Part shown: one piece after another, positions 1 to 8,915 of the stretch
Layout of the letters: each line of letters begins with the position of its first letter
Position numbering within the stretch: the first letter of the stretch is position 1
Source of the DNA: a bacterium
GTDB lineage: Bacteria > UBA8248
Length of the DNA: 64,000 nucleotides
NCBI GenBank assembly: GCA_022828125.1
Contig: JAJEJD010000020.1
Coordinates: 310,001-374,000, forward strand
Direction: 5' to 3'
Made by a program: the position numbers and the translations under genes
Notes under the pieces: model-generated
Databases searched by the model: none
Told to the model about the DNA's origin: nothing
Seen by the model: the letters and a program-made list of their open reading frames with translations, nothing else

Positions 1-474
1 GCCGCATATCGGGGTGGCGTGATAGCCCTCGGCATGAAACGCCCCCGGCACCGCGCCCCCGATTCTGGCGATGACCTCATAACCCGCCACCATGGCCGCG
101 AGGATATCCCGCCCGCTCGCGCCGGCGGCTTCGCCCGCGGCCAGCGCCGTAGGCACCACGCAGGCGCTCATGTGGGTGATGGAATCCGTATGCGTATCGT
201 CGAAATCGAGCCCGTGCACGTAGCTGCCGTTCACCATGGCGGCGTGAGCGACGGGCAGCCTGTCTCCGTAGCGCCATACGGTGGATTGGGGATTGCCTCC
301 CCAATCGCGCGCCGTTTTCGTCACTGCGTCGGCGTAGGGCTCCCTCGTTGCGGCAAGGCCTATCCCCAGGGCGTCCAAAAGATGGAGCTTCGCCTTTTCG
401 ATTACCTGCCCGGGAATGTCCTCAAAAGATAAGCCGGCGGCGAAACGCGCCAGTTTGTCGCTCATCGTTTCCAT
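1..474 (-). CDS. MmgE/PrpD family protein, N-terminal part (cut by window edge)
   Basis: The reverse strand reads open from 474 to the first base and gives about 158 N-terminal residues of an MmgE/PrpD protein, the family of 2-methylcitrate dehydratase and related hydratases. The family-typical stretches HGLDFDDTH and AMVAGYEV are visible. The start ATG at 474 follows an AGGAG ribosome site six bases upstream; a second in-frame ATG lies three codons in. It sits 32 bases downstream of a second, complete MmgE/PrpD gene on the same strand, so the two are probably co-transcribed. The substrate is unknown and the C-terminal half is outside the window. Confidence 0.85.
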   Translation of the reverse strand, partial: METMSDKLARFAAGLSFEDIPGQVIEKAKLHLLDALGIGLAATREPYADAVTKTARDWGGNPQSTVWRYGDRLPVAHAAMVNGSYVHGLDFDDTHTDSITHMSACVVPTALAAGEAAGASGRDILAAMVAGYEVIARIGGAVPGAFHAEGYHATPICG

Positions 475-506
475 CTTCTTCTCCTGATCCAGAATCCGGC
501 CCGGCC

Positions 507-1871
507 CTAGGCGAGATGCGCCACCAGGGCACCCATCGTTTCCATCTCATCCAGACTCGAGGCGGCCTTTACCAGTTTATCCTGTGTATCAGGCGGAATC
601 ACGCCGCCCGTAATCTGTCTGAATTTCCCCGCCACCATGTCGAAATCCATCGGGTTCTGGGGTGAACCCTTGGGGCCGGCGACGCGGCTATTGAACTCAC
701 GGCCATCATGGGTCCGGATCGCTACTTTCGCCGGAAAAGTTTTGGGATAGAGTTTCTCGATTTCAGGGTCCACTGTGAAGCGCGCCCGCCGCGCCAGCGC
801 CACGAGTTCGGGGTCGGCGATGCGCTCCGTCGTGAACTGTTTCGGTCCCGCCTCCCCGTCGGTGAGCGCGACCGCGGCGCAATACTCGATGTTCATCTGC
901 GCGCGCAGCGAACTCACCGGCTCATAACGCCACGAGCACTGCTGTTTCACCACGCTGTGGTTCATGATCTCCATCTCCTGTACATCATCGGGCGCGACGC
1001 CATGCTCCCTGCGCAAGGCGAGAACGGCGTCGATGGTCGAGTGGGTGCTGCCGCAGCAGCAATAGGGCTTGAAGGAGACACCCTCCGCCTCCCAATGATC
1101 ACCCAAGCCTCTCGTCAGCGGCTCAGGGTCTCCGCAGCCGCTGAACGCCCGAATGAACCCGCCGTCTTCGTACTCGAAAATCTCCTTGGGACCCGTATAG
1201 CCCCCATCTGCCAAAGCGGCGGCCAGGAGGCCGCTCTGGGCCGCGCGGCCCGCATGAAAGCGCTTCGTCTCGGAGCCATCGCACTGAAAGGCCCATGTGC
1301 CCGCTCCCTGGGTTCCCGCGAGACCCAATGCGTTGGCCGTCTGTTCGGGAGTCATTTCCATCAGGTGCGTAGCGGCGGCGACGGCTCCGAATGGACCACA
1401 CAGGCCCGTGAGATGAAAACCCCGCCTGCGCACCTCCAGGCAGTCTGCAGCGATGCTCGCGCGGATCATGGCTTCATAGCCCACGGCGCAAGCGGTCATG
1501 AACGTCCTACCGTCCGCGCCCATCTTCTCGGCAAGCGGATATGCGGCGGCGAAGACCACCGCTCCCGGATGGAGCTTCGCGCCGCTATGGTAATCATCGA
1601 GTTCGAACGCATGCATCCAGGTGCCCAGACAAAGCGCCACGGGCCCCACCGGCCCGCGCCAGGCGTTCTTCCAGAGAGTGGCTTCCGCGCTTCCGCCTTG
1701 TTCCCGGATGAAGCGTGACAGTATGCGTCCCGATTCGGTGGTCGTGCCGTAGAGACCGCAACCGACCGCGTCCAGGAAATACTTGCGCATGCAGGCGCGC
1801 AGGTTATCGGATAAATCACCATAGGACGTCTCGCTGATGAATCGCGCCAGTTCGCGCGTGTGGCCGTTCAT
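507..1871 (-). CDS. MmgE/PrpD family protein (2-methylcitrate dehydratase-like)
   Basis: Full-length 454-residue MmgE/PrpD protein, the usual size for this cytosolic family of 2-methylcitrate or iminodisuccinate/aconitate-type hydro-lyases. The all-helical N-terminal domain includes HAFELDDYHSGAKLHPG (about residues 87-103), matching the family's HxLDxDD..HxHPG active-site stretch, and CCCGSTHSTIDA marks the second domain. The start is preceded by GAGGT. It lies 7 bases after the PrpB-like lyase gene and 32 bases before another MmgE/PrpD gene, so it is the middle gene of a likely operon. No citrate synthase (PrpC) is present here, so a true methylcitrate cycle cannot be claimed. Confidence 0.9.
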   Translation of the reverse strand: MNGHTRELARFISETSYGDLSDNLRACMRKYFLDAVGCGLYGTTTESGRILSRFIREQGGSAEATLWKNAWRGPVGPVALCLGTWMHAFELDDYHSGAKLHPGAVVFAAAYPLAEKMGADGRTFMTACAVGYEAMIRASIAADCLEVRRRGFHLTGLCGPFGAVAAATHLMEMTPEQTANALGLAGTQGAGTWAFQCDGSETKRFHAGRAAQSGLLAAALADGGYTGPKEIFEYEDGGFIRAFSGCGDPEPLTRGLGDHWEAEGVSFKPYCCCGSTHSTIDAVLALRREHGVAPDDVQEMEIMNHSVVKQQCSWRYEPVSSLRAQMNIEYCAAVALTDGEAGPKQFTTERIADPELVALARRARFTVDPEIEKLYPKTFPAKVAIRTHDGREFNSRVAGPKGSPQNPMDFDMVAGKFRQITGGVIPPDTQDKLVKAASSLDEMETMGALVAHLA

Positions 1872-1878
1872 TCTGACC

Positions 1879-2754
1879 TCATTCCCTAGGCAGATATTCT
1901 GCTTCTATCGCGTGATAGGCGTCATAATCCAGGAGTTCGTAAAGTTCTTTGCGCGTCATCATGTTGCCCAGATAATCCGCCATCGTGCCCTTGGCCTTTA
2001 ATTCGTCGAGCAGTAATTCGCCCGCCTTGAGCATCGCGCGCATGATGCTCACCGGAAACAGGACGAGTTTGTAACCCATCTCCCCGAAATCCGCTTTTGA
2101 GACATGAGGCGTCTTGCCGAACTCCGTCATGTTGGCCAGCAGAGGACCCGGACAGCGCTCGGCGTACTCGGCGAATTCATCGCGCGTTTCGAGCGCCTCG
2201 ATGAATATGACGTCCGCCCCGGCTTCGAGGGCCACCTTGCCGCGTTCGACGGCCTCGTCCATCCCGTGGACATATTTGGCGTCGATTCGAGCCATGATAG
2301 CGAAATCCGGATCCGTTCGATGATCCACGGCGGCGCGGATTTTTCCAATAAACTCCTCACGACTTACCACTTGTTTGCCGTCCAGATGGCCGCAGCGTTT
2401 GGGCAGCACCTGATCTTCTATCTGAATGCACGCAACGCCCGCCCTCTCGAAATCACGCACCGTGCGCACGACGTTCACCGCGTTGCCGTAGCCGGTATCC
2501 ACGTCCACCACAAGCGGGATATCCACGGCGTCGGCCATATACCTCGCGTTCATGAGTACTTCGCTGAATGACGCCAACCCGTTATCGGGCAACCCCGCCA
2601 AAGCGTTCACTACGCCTGCTCCCGACATATAGACGGCTTCGAATCCCTTGGAGGCGATGAGTCTGGCCGTCAGCGCGTCGTGCGCACCGGGGATGATCGT
2701 CGCCCCCGGTCGCTCAAGAATTTTTCTGAATTTTTTTCGCACCGAATCAGCCAT
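1879..2754 (-). CDS. Isocitrate lyase/PEP mutase superfamily enzyme (PrpB-like)
   Basis: A 291-residue cytosolic TIM-barrel enzyme of the isocitrate lyase/phosphoenolpyruvate mutase superfamily, which cleaves or forms C-C or C-P bonds next to a carboxylate. DVDTGYG (84-90) and IEDQ (112-115) are the Mg-binding segments. KRCGH (119-123) is the catalytic-cysteine loop found in lyases such as methylisocitrate lyase and 2,3-dimethylmalate lyase. Length fits PrpB-type proteins. It is the first gene of a three-gene minus-strand operon with two MmgE/PrpD genes, which supports a lyase acting after the hydro-lyase. The exact substrate is inferred, not shown. Confidence 0.88.
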   Translation of the reverse strand: MADSVRKKFRKILERPGATIIPGAHDALTARLIASKGFEAVYMSGAGVVNALAGLPDNGLASFSEVLMNARYMADAVDIPLVVDVDTGYGNAVNVVRTVRDFERAGVACIQIEDQVLPKRCGHLDGKQVVSREEFIGKIRAAVDHRTDPDFAIMARIDAKYVHGMDEAVERGKVALEAGADVIFIEALETRDEFAEYAERCPGPLLANMTEFGKTPHVSKADFGEMGYKLVLFPVSIMRAMLKAGELLLDELKAKGTMADYLGNMMTRKELYELLDYDAYHAIEAEYLPRE

Positions 2755-2927
2755 GCGCCCTTCCTTACCAGGAATGCAGATAATTCAAACGATGACTTCC
2801 ATTCTCACCGAAGAGCATCTTCTCCTTGATCTAAAACAACTTATCCGCCGTCCTGACCTCAAAGCAAGCAGCATTTATTCTTTCACATCACCCGGCAGCG
2901 TCGCCAGAGCCCGGACCCGAATTTTCC

Positions 2928-2958
2928 TTGACAACCAACCGAATAAAGGTGGCATAAT
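2928..2958 (+). promoter_or_regulatory. Candidate sigma70 promoter of the TPR gene
   Basis: A perfect TTGACA (2928-2933) is followed by CATAAT (2953-2958). The spacer is 19 bases, longer than optimal, so this is only a candidate. Transcription would start near 2965, which favours the downstream GTG (2999) or a nearly leaderless ATG (2969) for the gene that follows. Confidence 0.4.
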
Positions 2959-2968
2959 TTATACGCCC

Positions 2969-3535
2969 ATGGGGTTTGATTTAGCGGGGGGATTCCGAGT
3001 GCCGGATGAATTCGAAGGCTTGAGTTTTGACGAAAAATATGAAGAGGAAGCAAAGGTGAACTCCGACCTCAAGCGCGCCCTGGATCTTTTGAATCAAGGA
3101 GGCGTCGCCCACGCGAAAGGAGACCTCGACATGGCCATCGAGTTGTACAGAGACTCCATCGCCTATTATCCCACGGCGGACGCACACACTTATCTGGGCT
3201 GGATGTACAGCAAGCAGGGACGTCTCGAGGAAGCCATCGAAGAGTGCCACATGGCCATCGAGGTCGATGATGAGTTCGGTAACCCCTACAACGATATCGG
3301 CTGTTATCTCATGCAGTTGGGCGAACTTGACGAAGCGGCCGAGTGGCTCGAGAAAGCGAAGTCCGCGCCCAGGTACGAACCCCGCCATTTCCCCTACATG
3401 AACCTGGGCCGCATCCACCTTCAAAAAAAAGAGTACGGCAAGGCGCAAGGCGAAATTTACGAAGCCATCAGGCGCGCCCCCGAAGTGGAGGGGCTGAAAA
3501 AGAATTTTCTGGAACTGGTGTCGATGCTCAATTAA
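2969..3535 (+). CDS. Tetratricopeptide repeat protein
   Basis: A soluble 188-residue protein made mostly of TPR helices. Repeats are visible as ALDLLNQGGVAHAKGDLDMA, AHTYLGWMYSKQGRLEEA and NDIGCYLMQLGELDEAAEWL, with a final YMNLGRIHLQKKEYGKAQ unit. TPRs are protein-interaction scaffolds and no catalytic motif is seen. The reading frame is open far upstream into the opposite-strand lyase gene, so the start is uncertain. ATG 2969 has no ribosome site; GTG 2999 has a G-rich stretch six bases before it and sits downstream of the candidate promoter. It stands alone, divergent from the PrpB-like operon and closed by a strong terminator. Confidence 0.85.
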   Translation: MGFDLAGGFRVPDEFEGLSFDEKYEEEAKVNSDLKRALDLLNQGGVAHAKGDLDMAIELYRDSIAYYPTADAHTYLGWMYSKQGRLEEAIEECHMAIEVDDEFGNPYNDIGCYLMQLGELDEAAEWLEKAKSAPRYEPRHFPYMNLGRIHLQKKEYGKAQGEIYEAIRRAPEVEGLKKNFLELVSMLN

Positions 3536-3549
3536 AGATCAGCGCAAGA

Positions 3550-3585
3550 AAAAAGCCGGCCTCATGGGCCGGCTTTTTATTTTTC
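3550..3585 (+). terminator. Rho-independent terminator, probably bidirectional
   Basis: An 11-base stem (AAAAGCCGGCC paired with GGCCGGCTTTT) with a 4-base loop is followed by T-rich sequence. It lies 15 bases after the TPR gene stop. The A-run on the other side means it can also end the converging cupin operon. Confidence 0.9.
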
Positions 3586-3596
3586 CTGCTTAGTGC

Positions 3597-4049
3597 TCAG
3601 CCGGGAATCTTGTCCCTCGTATCCTCTTCCATCCACTCGTTTTCCACATAGATGGTTTTGGCCGCGTCCCGGTTGGGGCAATTGCCATACGTGAAGACCA
3701 GTTCTGCGTCCTCGGTTTCGCTCGGGTTGTAGAGGCCGTGAATCTCGCCGGCCGCGCAATAGACGAACGTACCCGAGGGCACGGTATGCTCTTCCCTCTC
3801 TTCTCCCATCCAGACGATAATCGGGCCCTTAACGATGTAGAACGTCGCGTCGCACACGTGGTAGTGCCTCTGGTTGCGGCCCTTGGGGGGAATGATGGTA
3901 CGCCCCATTGTGATGGTCTGAGTGCCGGTGGCATTGCTGTCCACGCCCCACGCGATGATGAGGGGCGGCTCGTATTTCTTGTCTACGCCGATGGCCGTCG
4001 AATCGATGAGACACCAGCGCTGTTTCGTGGGTGCGGATATAGCTGACAT
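3597..4049 (-). CDS. Cupin domain protein
   Basis: A 150-residue single-domain cupin, a small beta-barrel that usually binds Fe, Mn or Zn. Candidate metal ligands are His62 and His64 (RHYHVCDATFY) in motif 1 and His104 (GEIHGLYN) in motif 2. A good AGGAG site lies before the ATG. It is the last gene of a minus-strand run that includes an alpha/beta hydrolase, a bicupin protein and the glycolate oxidase genes, so it may serve the same catabolic route, for example as a dioxygenase, isomerase or sensor. No substrate can be assigned. Confidence 0.85.
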   Translation of the reverse strand: MSAISAPTKQRWCLIDSTAIGVDKKYEPPLIIAWGVDSNATGTQTITMGRTIIPPKGRNQRHYHVCDATFYIVKGPIIVWMGEEREEHTVPSGTFVYCAAGEIHGLYNPSETEDAELVFTYGNCPNRDAAKTIYVENEWMEEDTRDKIPG

Positions 4050-4160
4050 GGATGCTCCTTTGCATTGGAAACGATATGGAAATTACTGTTCTCTCGAAGG
4101 TGGCCTAATCTAGTCGTTCGCTTCCCGAAGCGCAAGGGCGGAGTCGATGCGGGCGATAAT

Positions 4161-5174
4161 TCACCCCTCCAGGAAGAGTTGCACCTCACTCAACAACTCC
4201 ATTCTGCGCTTTTCCAGTTCCATGAAATGCGTGCCGTCGTTGATGATGACGTAGCGCTTCCCCCGGCTGTTGCTGAGCGCTTTGTACAGACCCCAAGCTT
4301 CCGGGTCGGCCGAGGCGCCGTCTTGATCGCCCCGGATGAGCAGCACGGGACACGTGATCTTGCTCGCGTCATAAAGCGGTATGTTCCTCGCTCTATCGTA
4401 CAGATCAGCCAGGGAACCGTTCGCCAGCCGGAACGCGGGCGTCTTGCGCCCGGCGCCTTGCGCGTCGTAGCGAAGCAGTGCGCGGAAATACGTCTTGAGT
4501 ACTCTGGGTTCGCGCCATTCGTGATGGGCATCCCCCGGTATATGACCCCACCAGCGGTGATGCACGTCTTTTTCCATGCACCAGGACCACGCACCAAGCC
4601 TCGCATCGAATACCCCGGGCTTCCGAGGGTCTTCCATCCGCCTCGCGCGCTGGGGATTGTCATAGGCGTAATATGGCGCATATAGCACGAGCTTTTGCAC
4701 ATGCTTCATATTGTCTGCCGCATAAGCCGGGCTTGTCGTCGTCCCCCACGAGCGGCCCAGAATGCTCAGCTTGTTCACCCCCCGCTGCTCACAGATATAA
4801 TCAACCGCCGCCTTGATGTCCCTCACAGCTACCTTGCCGGGTATCGCGGGAGGCTTTCCCCTGGGGCTTTCGCGCATCTCCTTCGGCCAGGTCGATTCCC
4901 CAAAGCCCCGAACCGAAAGCGCGAACACGTCGAACCCGCGCGAGGCGATGTAATCCATCCATGAATAGCCGGGAACCGGGAGATCGTAGGCCACCGGGCC
5001 GGGCGCCATCCGTCCGTGCACCATGAGGAGCGTGGCCACATCCTCAAATTTTCTCTTGCCCTCGGGGCGTTTTTCTCTCAGATGTAAAGTGATGCCGGGA
5101 TCGAGCGAATCGATGTAGTGATCGATTCGCTCCACTCTTTTCTGAGCCACATTCTTCCGTGGAGAAGCACTCAA
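4161..5174 (-). CDS. Alpha/beta hydrolase
   Basis: A 337-residue alpha/beta-hydrolase-fold enzyme without a signal peptide. The nucleophile elbow GRSWG places the catalytic serine at 142. The acid is in RGDQDG (Asp283 or Asp285) and the histidine is His316 (DGTHFMELE). MVHGRMAPG near residue 51 corresponds to the oxyanion-hole region. A roughly 110-residue cap lies between strand 6 and the acid. It follows the bicupin gene by 12 bases and precedes the cupin gene by 111 bases, so it is likely co-transcribed with both. Esterase, lactonase or C-C hydrolase activity on a small acid derivative is plausible but unproven. Confidence 0.88.
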   Translation of the reverse strand: MSASPRKNVAQKRVERIDHYIDSLDPGITLHLREKRPEGKRKFEDVATLLMVHGRMAPGPVAYDLPVPGYSWMDYIASRGFDVFALSVRGFGESTWPKEMRESPRGKPPAIPGKVAVRDIKAAVDYICEQRGVNKLSILGRSWGTTTSPAYAADNMKHVQKLVLYAPYYAYDNPQRARRMEDPRKPGVFDARLGAWSWCMEKDVHHRWWGHIPGDAHHEWREPRVLKTYFRALLRYDAQGAGRKTPAFRLANGSLADLYDRARNIPLYDASKITCPVLLIRGDQDGASADPEAWGLYKALSNSRGKRYVIINDGTHFMELEKRRMELLSEVQLFLEG

Positions 5175-5186
5175 ATCCCGAAACCC

Positions 5187-6137
5187 TTAATTTTTCAGGT
5201 GCGAATAATCCTGATGATATGCGGGCGGAAGCGCGCCCCCTTGACCCTGGATGACGTGGAGCTTGCCCCACCCCCTGCCTGTATTGCGAAATCCGCGTTG
5301 CACGCCCGCCGGCGCCCAGCACATGTCCCACGGTTCGAGCACTGCCTGATGCGAATCTCCCCTCTCGTCGGTCCAGAACACCGTCCAGTCGCTCTCAAGA
5401 GGAATGAAGGCCTCCTCCAGGTCGGGATGATCGTGCAGCGGAGCGCCGGAACCCACCCGGTTTTCGTTGATGACGAAGGAGAACTCTCCTTCGGACAGAG
5501 ACGGAGGCGGACCAACGCCCTCGAGCTCACCGCCCACGTGTCCTATATAGCGGCGAATCCCCCGCACGCCCTCCGGCAGCGAGGTTTCATGATAGACCTG
5601 ATAATTCTTGGGACAATCATCATAACGCACCACCTGGGTAAAGGGATCGACGAAAGAAGCACTCTCGCTCACCGCGTCCTCCCCATCTCCCTGAAACACA
5701 GGCGGCTCATACGCGCCGCTCCCGTGAATGTAGTAAAGAAATCCATCCTCACCGCCCGAGTTCCTGTAGCCGCGCATGACGCCCGCCGGTATCCGGATGG
5801 CGTCGTAAAGCCCGAGTTCGACGTTTTTTATCCCTCCATCGCGTGGATCGATCCACGAAACTTCGAACCCGCCATGCCACACCATGAAAACTTCCTCGAA
5901 CCCATGGCTGTGCATAGGGGCGCCGTTTCCGGGAGGCGCCATCACGATTCCATTGGCGAACTCCCAGCCGGGGAGCGCCGCTTTGGGTTCTTTGTCGCGA
6001 GGCCCCCCGATATAGCGATAAACGGCGCGGTGGTGCCCCTCCTCGCGGGCATCGGGAGACGTTGCCCAATCGGGCATGATTTCAGCAAAACGGATAATGG
6101 TGGTGGGTACGGCCCTGGAAATATGTCTGGTCATCAT
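5187..6137 (-). CDS. Two-domain cupin (bicupin) protein
   Basis: About 316 residues with two cupin barrels. The first carries APMHSHGFEEVFMVWHGG and the second APLHDHPDLEEAFIPLES, both matching the HxH..E metal motif. Two complete motifs recall bicupins such as gentisate dioxygenase or oxalate decarboxylase, but overall identity is not recognisable. The ATG at 6137 is chosen over the GTG at 6143 because the AGGAG lies six bases before the ATG and directly abuts the GTG. It lies 21 bases after glcF and 12 before the hydrolase, in the same transcription unit. Confidence 0.82.
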   Translation of the reverse strand: MMTRHISRAVPTTIIRFAEIMPDWATSPDAREEGHHRAVYRYIGGPRDKEPKAALPGWEFANGIVMAPPGNGAPMHSHGFEEVFMVWHGGFEVSWIDPRDGGIKNVELGLYDAIRIPAGVMRGYRNSGGEDGFLYYIHGSGAYEPPVFQGDGEDAVSESASFVDPFTQVVRYDDCPKNYQVYHETSLPEGVRGIRRYIGHVGGELEGVGPPPSLSEGEFSFVINENRVGSGAPLHDHPDLEEAFIPLESDWTVFWTDERGDSHQAVLEPWDMCWAPAGVQRGFRNTGRGWGKLHVIQGQGGALPPAYHQDYSHLKN

Positions 6138-6158
6138 TTGCACCTCCTGACTAGAAGG

Positions 6159-7514
6159 TTATGGAAGGGTCGCGTTCCGGTACACGCCCTCCGCCTCATA
6201 CGCCTCGTCGAGCAGGACGACGGGATGCACCACCCGAAGGTCCATGTCCCGCTCGCGGGCGCCGAACGCGATTTGAATCTGACAACCGGGGTTGCCCGTA
6301 CAGACTACAGGCGCTTCGGAGTCTTTCACGTGCCCCATTTTCCTGTCGAGAAGACGCATGGAAATCTCCGTCTGCGTGAGATTGTAGCTGCCGGCGGAGC
6401 CGCAGCACCAATCGCTCTCATTGAGAGGCACCGACTCGACATTGCGGATAGCGGAAAGAACCTCGAGCGGCTCCTTGCGGACCTTGAGCGCGTGAAACAG
6501 ATGGCACGGGTGATGATACGCGATTTTTCGGGGCTCGGGGTGATGCGCCTCTCTGACACCTATTCTCGCGAGAAACACGGTAACGTCCATCGCCTTGTCG
6601 CTGAACGCCTCGGCCCGGCTCGCGTAGACGGGATCCTCCGCGAGTAAATCCTTGTATTCATGCAGCATGGCCCCGCAACCGGAGACGGCCAAGATGACGG
6701 CGTCGAACTCGCCCGCGTCGATGGCGTCTATGTTCTCGCGCGCGAGGATTCTCGCTGCCTCCCTGTCTCCGGCATGGGCCTGCAGCGCGCCGCAGCAGGT
6801 CTGTGAGGCGGGAAACACGACGCGCACCCCGTTCGCCGCCAGGGCACGTATGGCGGCCCGGTTCACGTCGCCGAACAGGGTGGATTGAATGCAACCGCCG
6901 AAAAAGGCGACACGGTATTTTTCCTCGCCAATGGCCGCTACTTCCGCAGGAAGAGCCCTCATCGAGGATACGGGCGGGGCTTCAGGCATCATGGGTTCGA
7001 GTTCGGCCAGTTTTTTGGGCAAAAGACCCAGGCCCCTCACCATGCTTTTCAAAAACGTGGTCTGGTACAGCCGGGTGGCCACACCCGCCAGATTGAGCAA
7101 CACCCTGTTCGGCAACAGCCAGCGGAAGAGAATTCTCCTCAAAATCCGGACCGACAAGGGGCGTTTTCGCACCTTTTCGAGTCCTTCGCGCGCCGCCTCG
7201 ATCAAAGAACCATAGGGTACGCCCGATGGGCACGCCGTCTCGCAGGCGCGGCAGTCCAGGCAGCGATCGAGGTGTTTCATCACCGTCTCATTGGGAGCCA
7301 TCTCGCCGTCCGTCACCATGCGCATTAGATAGATTCTCCCGCGCGGGGAGTCCATCTCGTTGCCGAGCAACGTAAAGGTCGGACAACTCGTACCGCAGAA
7401 TCCGCAATGGATGCAGCGCTGAATCATCTCCCTGTCGGGAGCTTCCGGGCCGACGAAGGGGTTTTCGTATTCGGGAAAAACCTGCGCGAAACCTGCTTTT
7501 TGATCCGTGGCCAC
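6159..7514 (-). CDS. glcF: Glycolate oxidase iron-sulfur subunit GlcF
   Basis: A 451-residue subunit that passes electrons from the flavoprotein subunits of glycolate (2-hydroxyacid) oxidase to the respiratory chain at the inner membrane. Two ferredoxin-type 4Fe-4S motifs are complete: Cys34, 37, 40, 44 and Cys85, 88, 91, 95. Two cysteine-rich CCG-type domains follow, visible as CCGALQAHAGD and CCGSAGSYN. The start is GTG with AGGAGG 11 bases upstream. It is the third gene of glcD-glcE-glcF, with gaps of 7 and 14 bases. Confidence 0.93.
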   Translation of the reverse strand: MATDQKAGFAQVFPEYENPFVGPEAPDREMIQRCIHCGFCGTSCPTFTLLGNEMDSPRGRIYLMRMVTDGEMAPNETVMKHLDRCLDCRACETACPSGVPYGSLIEAAREGLEKVRKRPLSVRILRRILFRWLLPNRVLLNLAGVATRLYQTTFLKSMVRGLGLLPKKLAELEPMMPEAPPVSSMRALPAEVAAIGEEKYRVAFFGGCIQSTLFGDVNRAAIRALAANGVRVVFPASQTCCGALQAHAGDREAARILARENIDAIDAGEFDAVILAVSGCGAMLHEYKDLLAEDPVYASRAEAFSDKAMDVTVFLARIGVREAHHPEPRKIAYHHPCHLFHALKVRKEPLEVLSAIRNVESVPLNESDWCCGSAGSYNLTQTEISMRLLDRKMGHVKDSEAPVVCTGNPGCQIQIAFGARERDMDLRVVHPVVLLDEAYEAEGVYRNATLP

Positions 7515-7528
7515 TTAGGGCTTTCCTC

Positions 7529-8908
7529 CTACATCCGGTCCACGAAGCGTCCGGGACTCAAAATCCCATTGGGGTCATAGGTTTTCTTGATGTTGCGCAT
7601 CACCTGGAGCACCCCGGGTTCGAGCGCGTCCTCACCCCATACGGATATCTGCTCTTTGAGCGAGTCCGGCCCGGAATCAAGGCGCAGGTGAACAGAGCGG
7701 GCTTGCGATTCATCCCTGCCTTCCCTGCAAAGAGAATTGAAAACGCGCCACGCCTCGAGTGGTGAGCATTCTTCACTCTCCGGCGCGAGCCAGCAGCGCA
7801 AAACCCCGCTTCCCGCGTGCGCCGAAATGGCGAAACGGTATTTCCCCGAATCGGCGGCGCGCCTCGCCGCCTCAGCGAAACGGGGCAACTGATCGAGACG
7901 GCCCGAGGCTCTGAGAGCGAGCACTGCGGGATCGGAGAAATCTCCTCCCGGCGGATCGGCCAGGGTGCGGCCCAGGTGCGAAGTTGTCTCATGGTCGAGG
8001 CGCACGATATCGTCTCCGCCCTCTTTCGCGAGGATTTCTTCGAAGCGGACCAGTTGATCGTTCAGCCCTTCTTCGAAATCCCCGAAGGAAGCCACCAGAC
8101 TGACAGGGCCGGGCAAGGCGATGCCGCCGCCCGATGCCAGCGAGGCGATGCGCGCATCGTCCAGCACTTCCGCCCAAATGGGCATAAGGGGCGAGGCCAT
8201 CAGCGCCCTGGCCGTTTTGAACGCGGCGTCTGTGGATGAAAAAGAGGCCGCTCTCGCTCCAGTGTGTTCGGGAGCCTTATAGAGACGAATCGCCAACTCG
8301 GTAACGACCACCAGCGTCCCCCAGCTTCCTGACAAGAGGCGGTTCATGTCGTAGCCGGTGACGTTTTTCACCACCAATGCACCATAGGTGTGGGTCGCGC
8401 CATCGGCCAGCGCTACCTTCATGCGCATTACGCGGTCGCGCGCCTTGCCCCAGCGCACCCGCATTGGGCCCGAGCGATCCGCGATGATGGCTCCCCCCAC
8501 CGTGGAGGTTCCCGGATGCGGGGGGTCGAGACCCGCCGTCTGGCCCTCGGCGCCCGTCAACCTATTGAGATCCTCGACGCTCATACCCGCTTCCACCACG
8601 GCGGTGAGATCGTCTTTCAAAAATTCCACCGCCTTCGACATGCGCTCCAAAGAGAGAGCCACGTCGTACCTCTCGGGCGCGTATCCCGTTCCACGACCCG
8701 TGCCTCCTCCCCAAGGGAATACGGCAAGACCCGCTTCGTTCGCGCGAGAGAGAACTCGGCAAAGAGCTTCGTGATCGGCGGGACTAACCACGACCGAGGG
8801 CGCTTTACCCCCCAGCTTGAAAGACTCCGCCCTCTCATCCGACCACAGAACGGAGTCGCCTAAATCTGTTTCTAAGGATTGGGCGAACGAATCGAGTTTG
8901 AGGGCCAT
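7529..8908 (-). CDS. glcE: Glycolate oxidase FAD-binding subunit GlcE
   Basis: A 459-residue member of the FAD-binding (PCMH-type) oxidase family. The FAD/pyrophosphate loop is FPWGGGTGRGTGYAPE near residue 64, and DPPHPGTSTVGGAI matches the family's second FAD contact. In GlcDEF-type oxidases GlcE and GlcD form the flavoprotein part that oxidises glycolate or lactate to the 2-oxoacid. It is encoded between glcD and glcF on the same strand. At 459 residues it is longer than the E. coli subunit (about 350), a normal size in other lineages. Confidence 0.9.
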   Translation of the reverse strand: MALKLDSFAQSLETDLGDSVLWSDERAESFKLGGKAPSVVVSPADHEALCRVLSRANEAGLAVFPWGGGTGRGTGYAPERYDVALSLERMSKAVEFLKDDLTAVVEAGMSVEDLNRLTGAEGQTAGLDPPHPGTSTVGGAIIADRSGPMRVRWGKARDRVMRMKVALADGATHTYGALVVKNVTGYDMNRLLSGSWGTLVVVTELAIRLYKAPEHTGARAASFSSTDAAFKTARALMASPLMPIWAEVLDDARIASLASGGGIALPGPVSLVASFGDFEEGLNDQLVRFEEILAKEGGDDIVRLDHETTSHLGRTLADPPGGDFSDPAVLALRASGRLDQLPRFAEAARRAADSGKYRFAISAHAGSGVLRCWLAPESEECSPLEAWRVFNSLCREGRDESQARSVHLRLDSGPDSLKEQISVWGEDALEPGVLQVMRNIKKTYDPNGILSPGRFVDRM

Positions 8909-8915
8909 GGATATC

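Noticed and set aside
5118-6647. Plus-strand open frame (509 codons) opposite the bicupin and glcF genes
   Set aside because: It spans two clear opposite genes and shows no domain; it is a compositional artefact.
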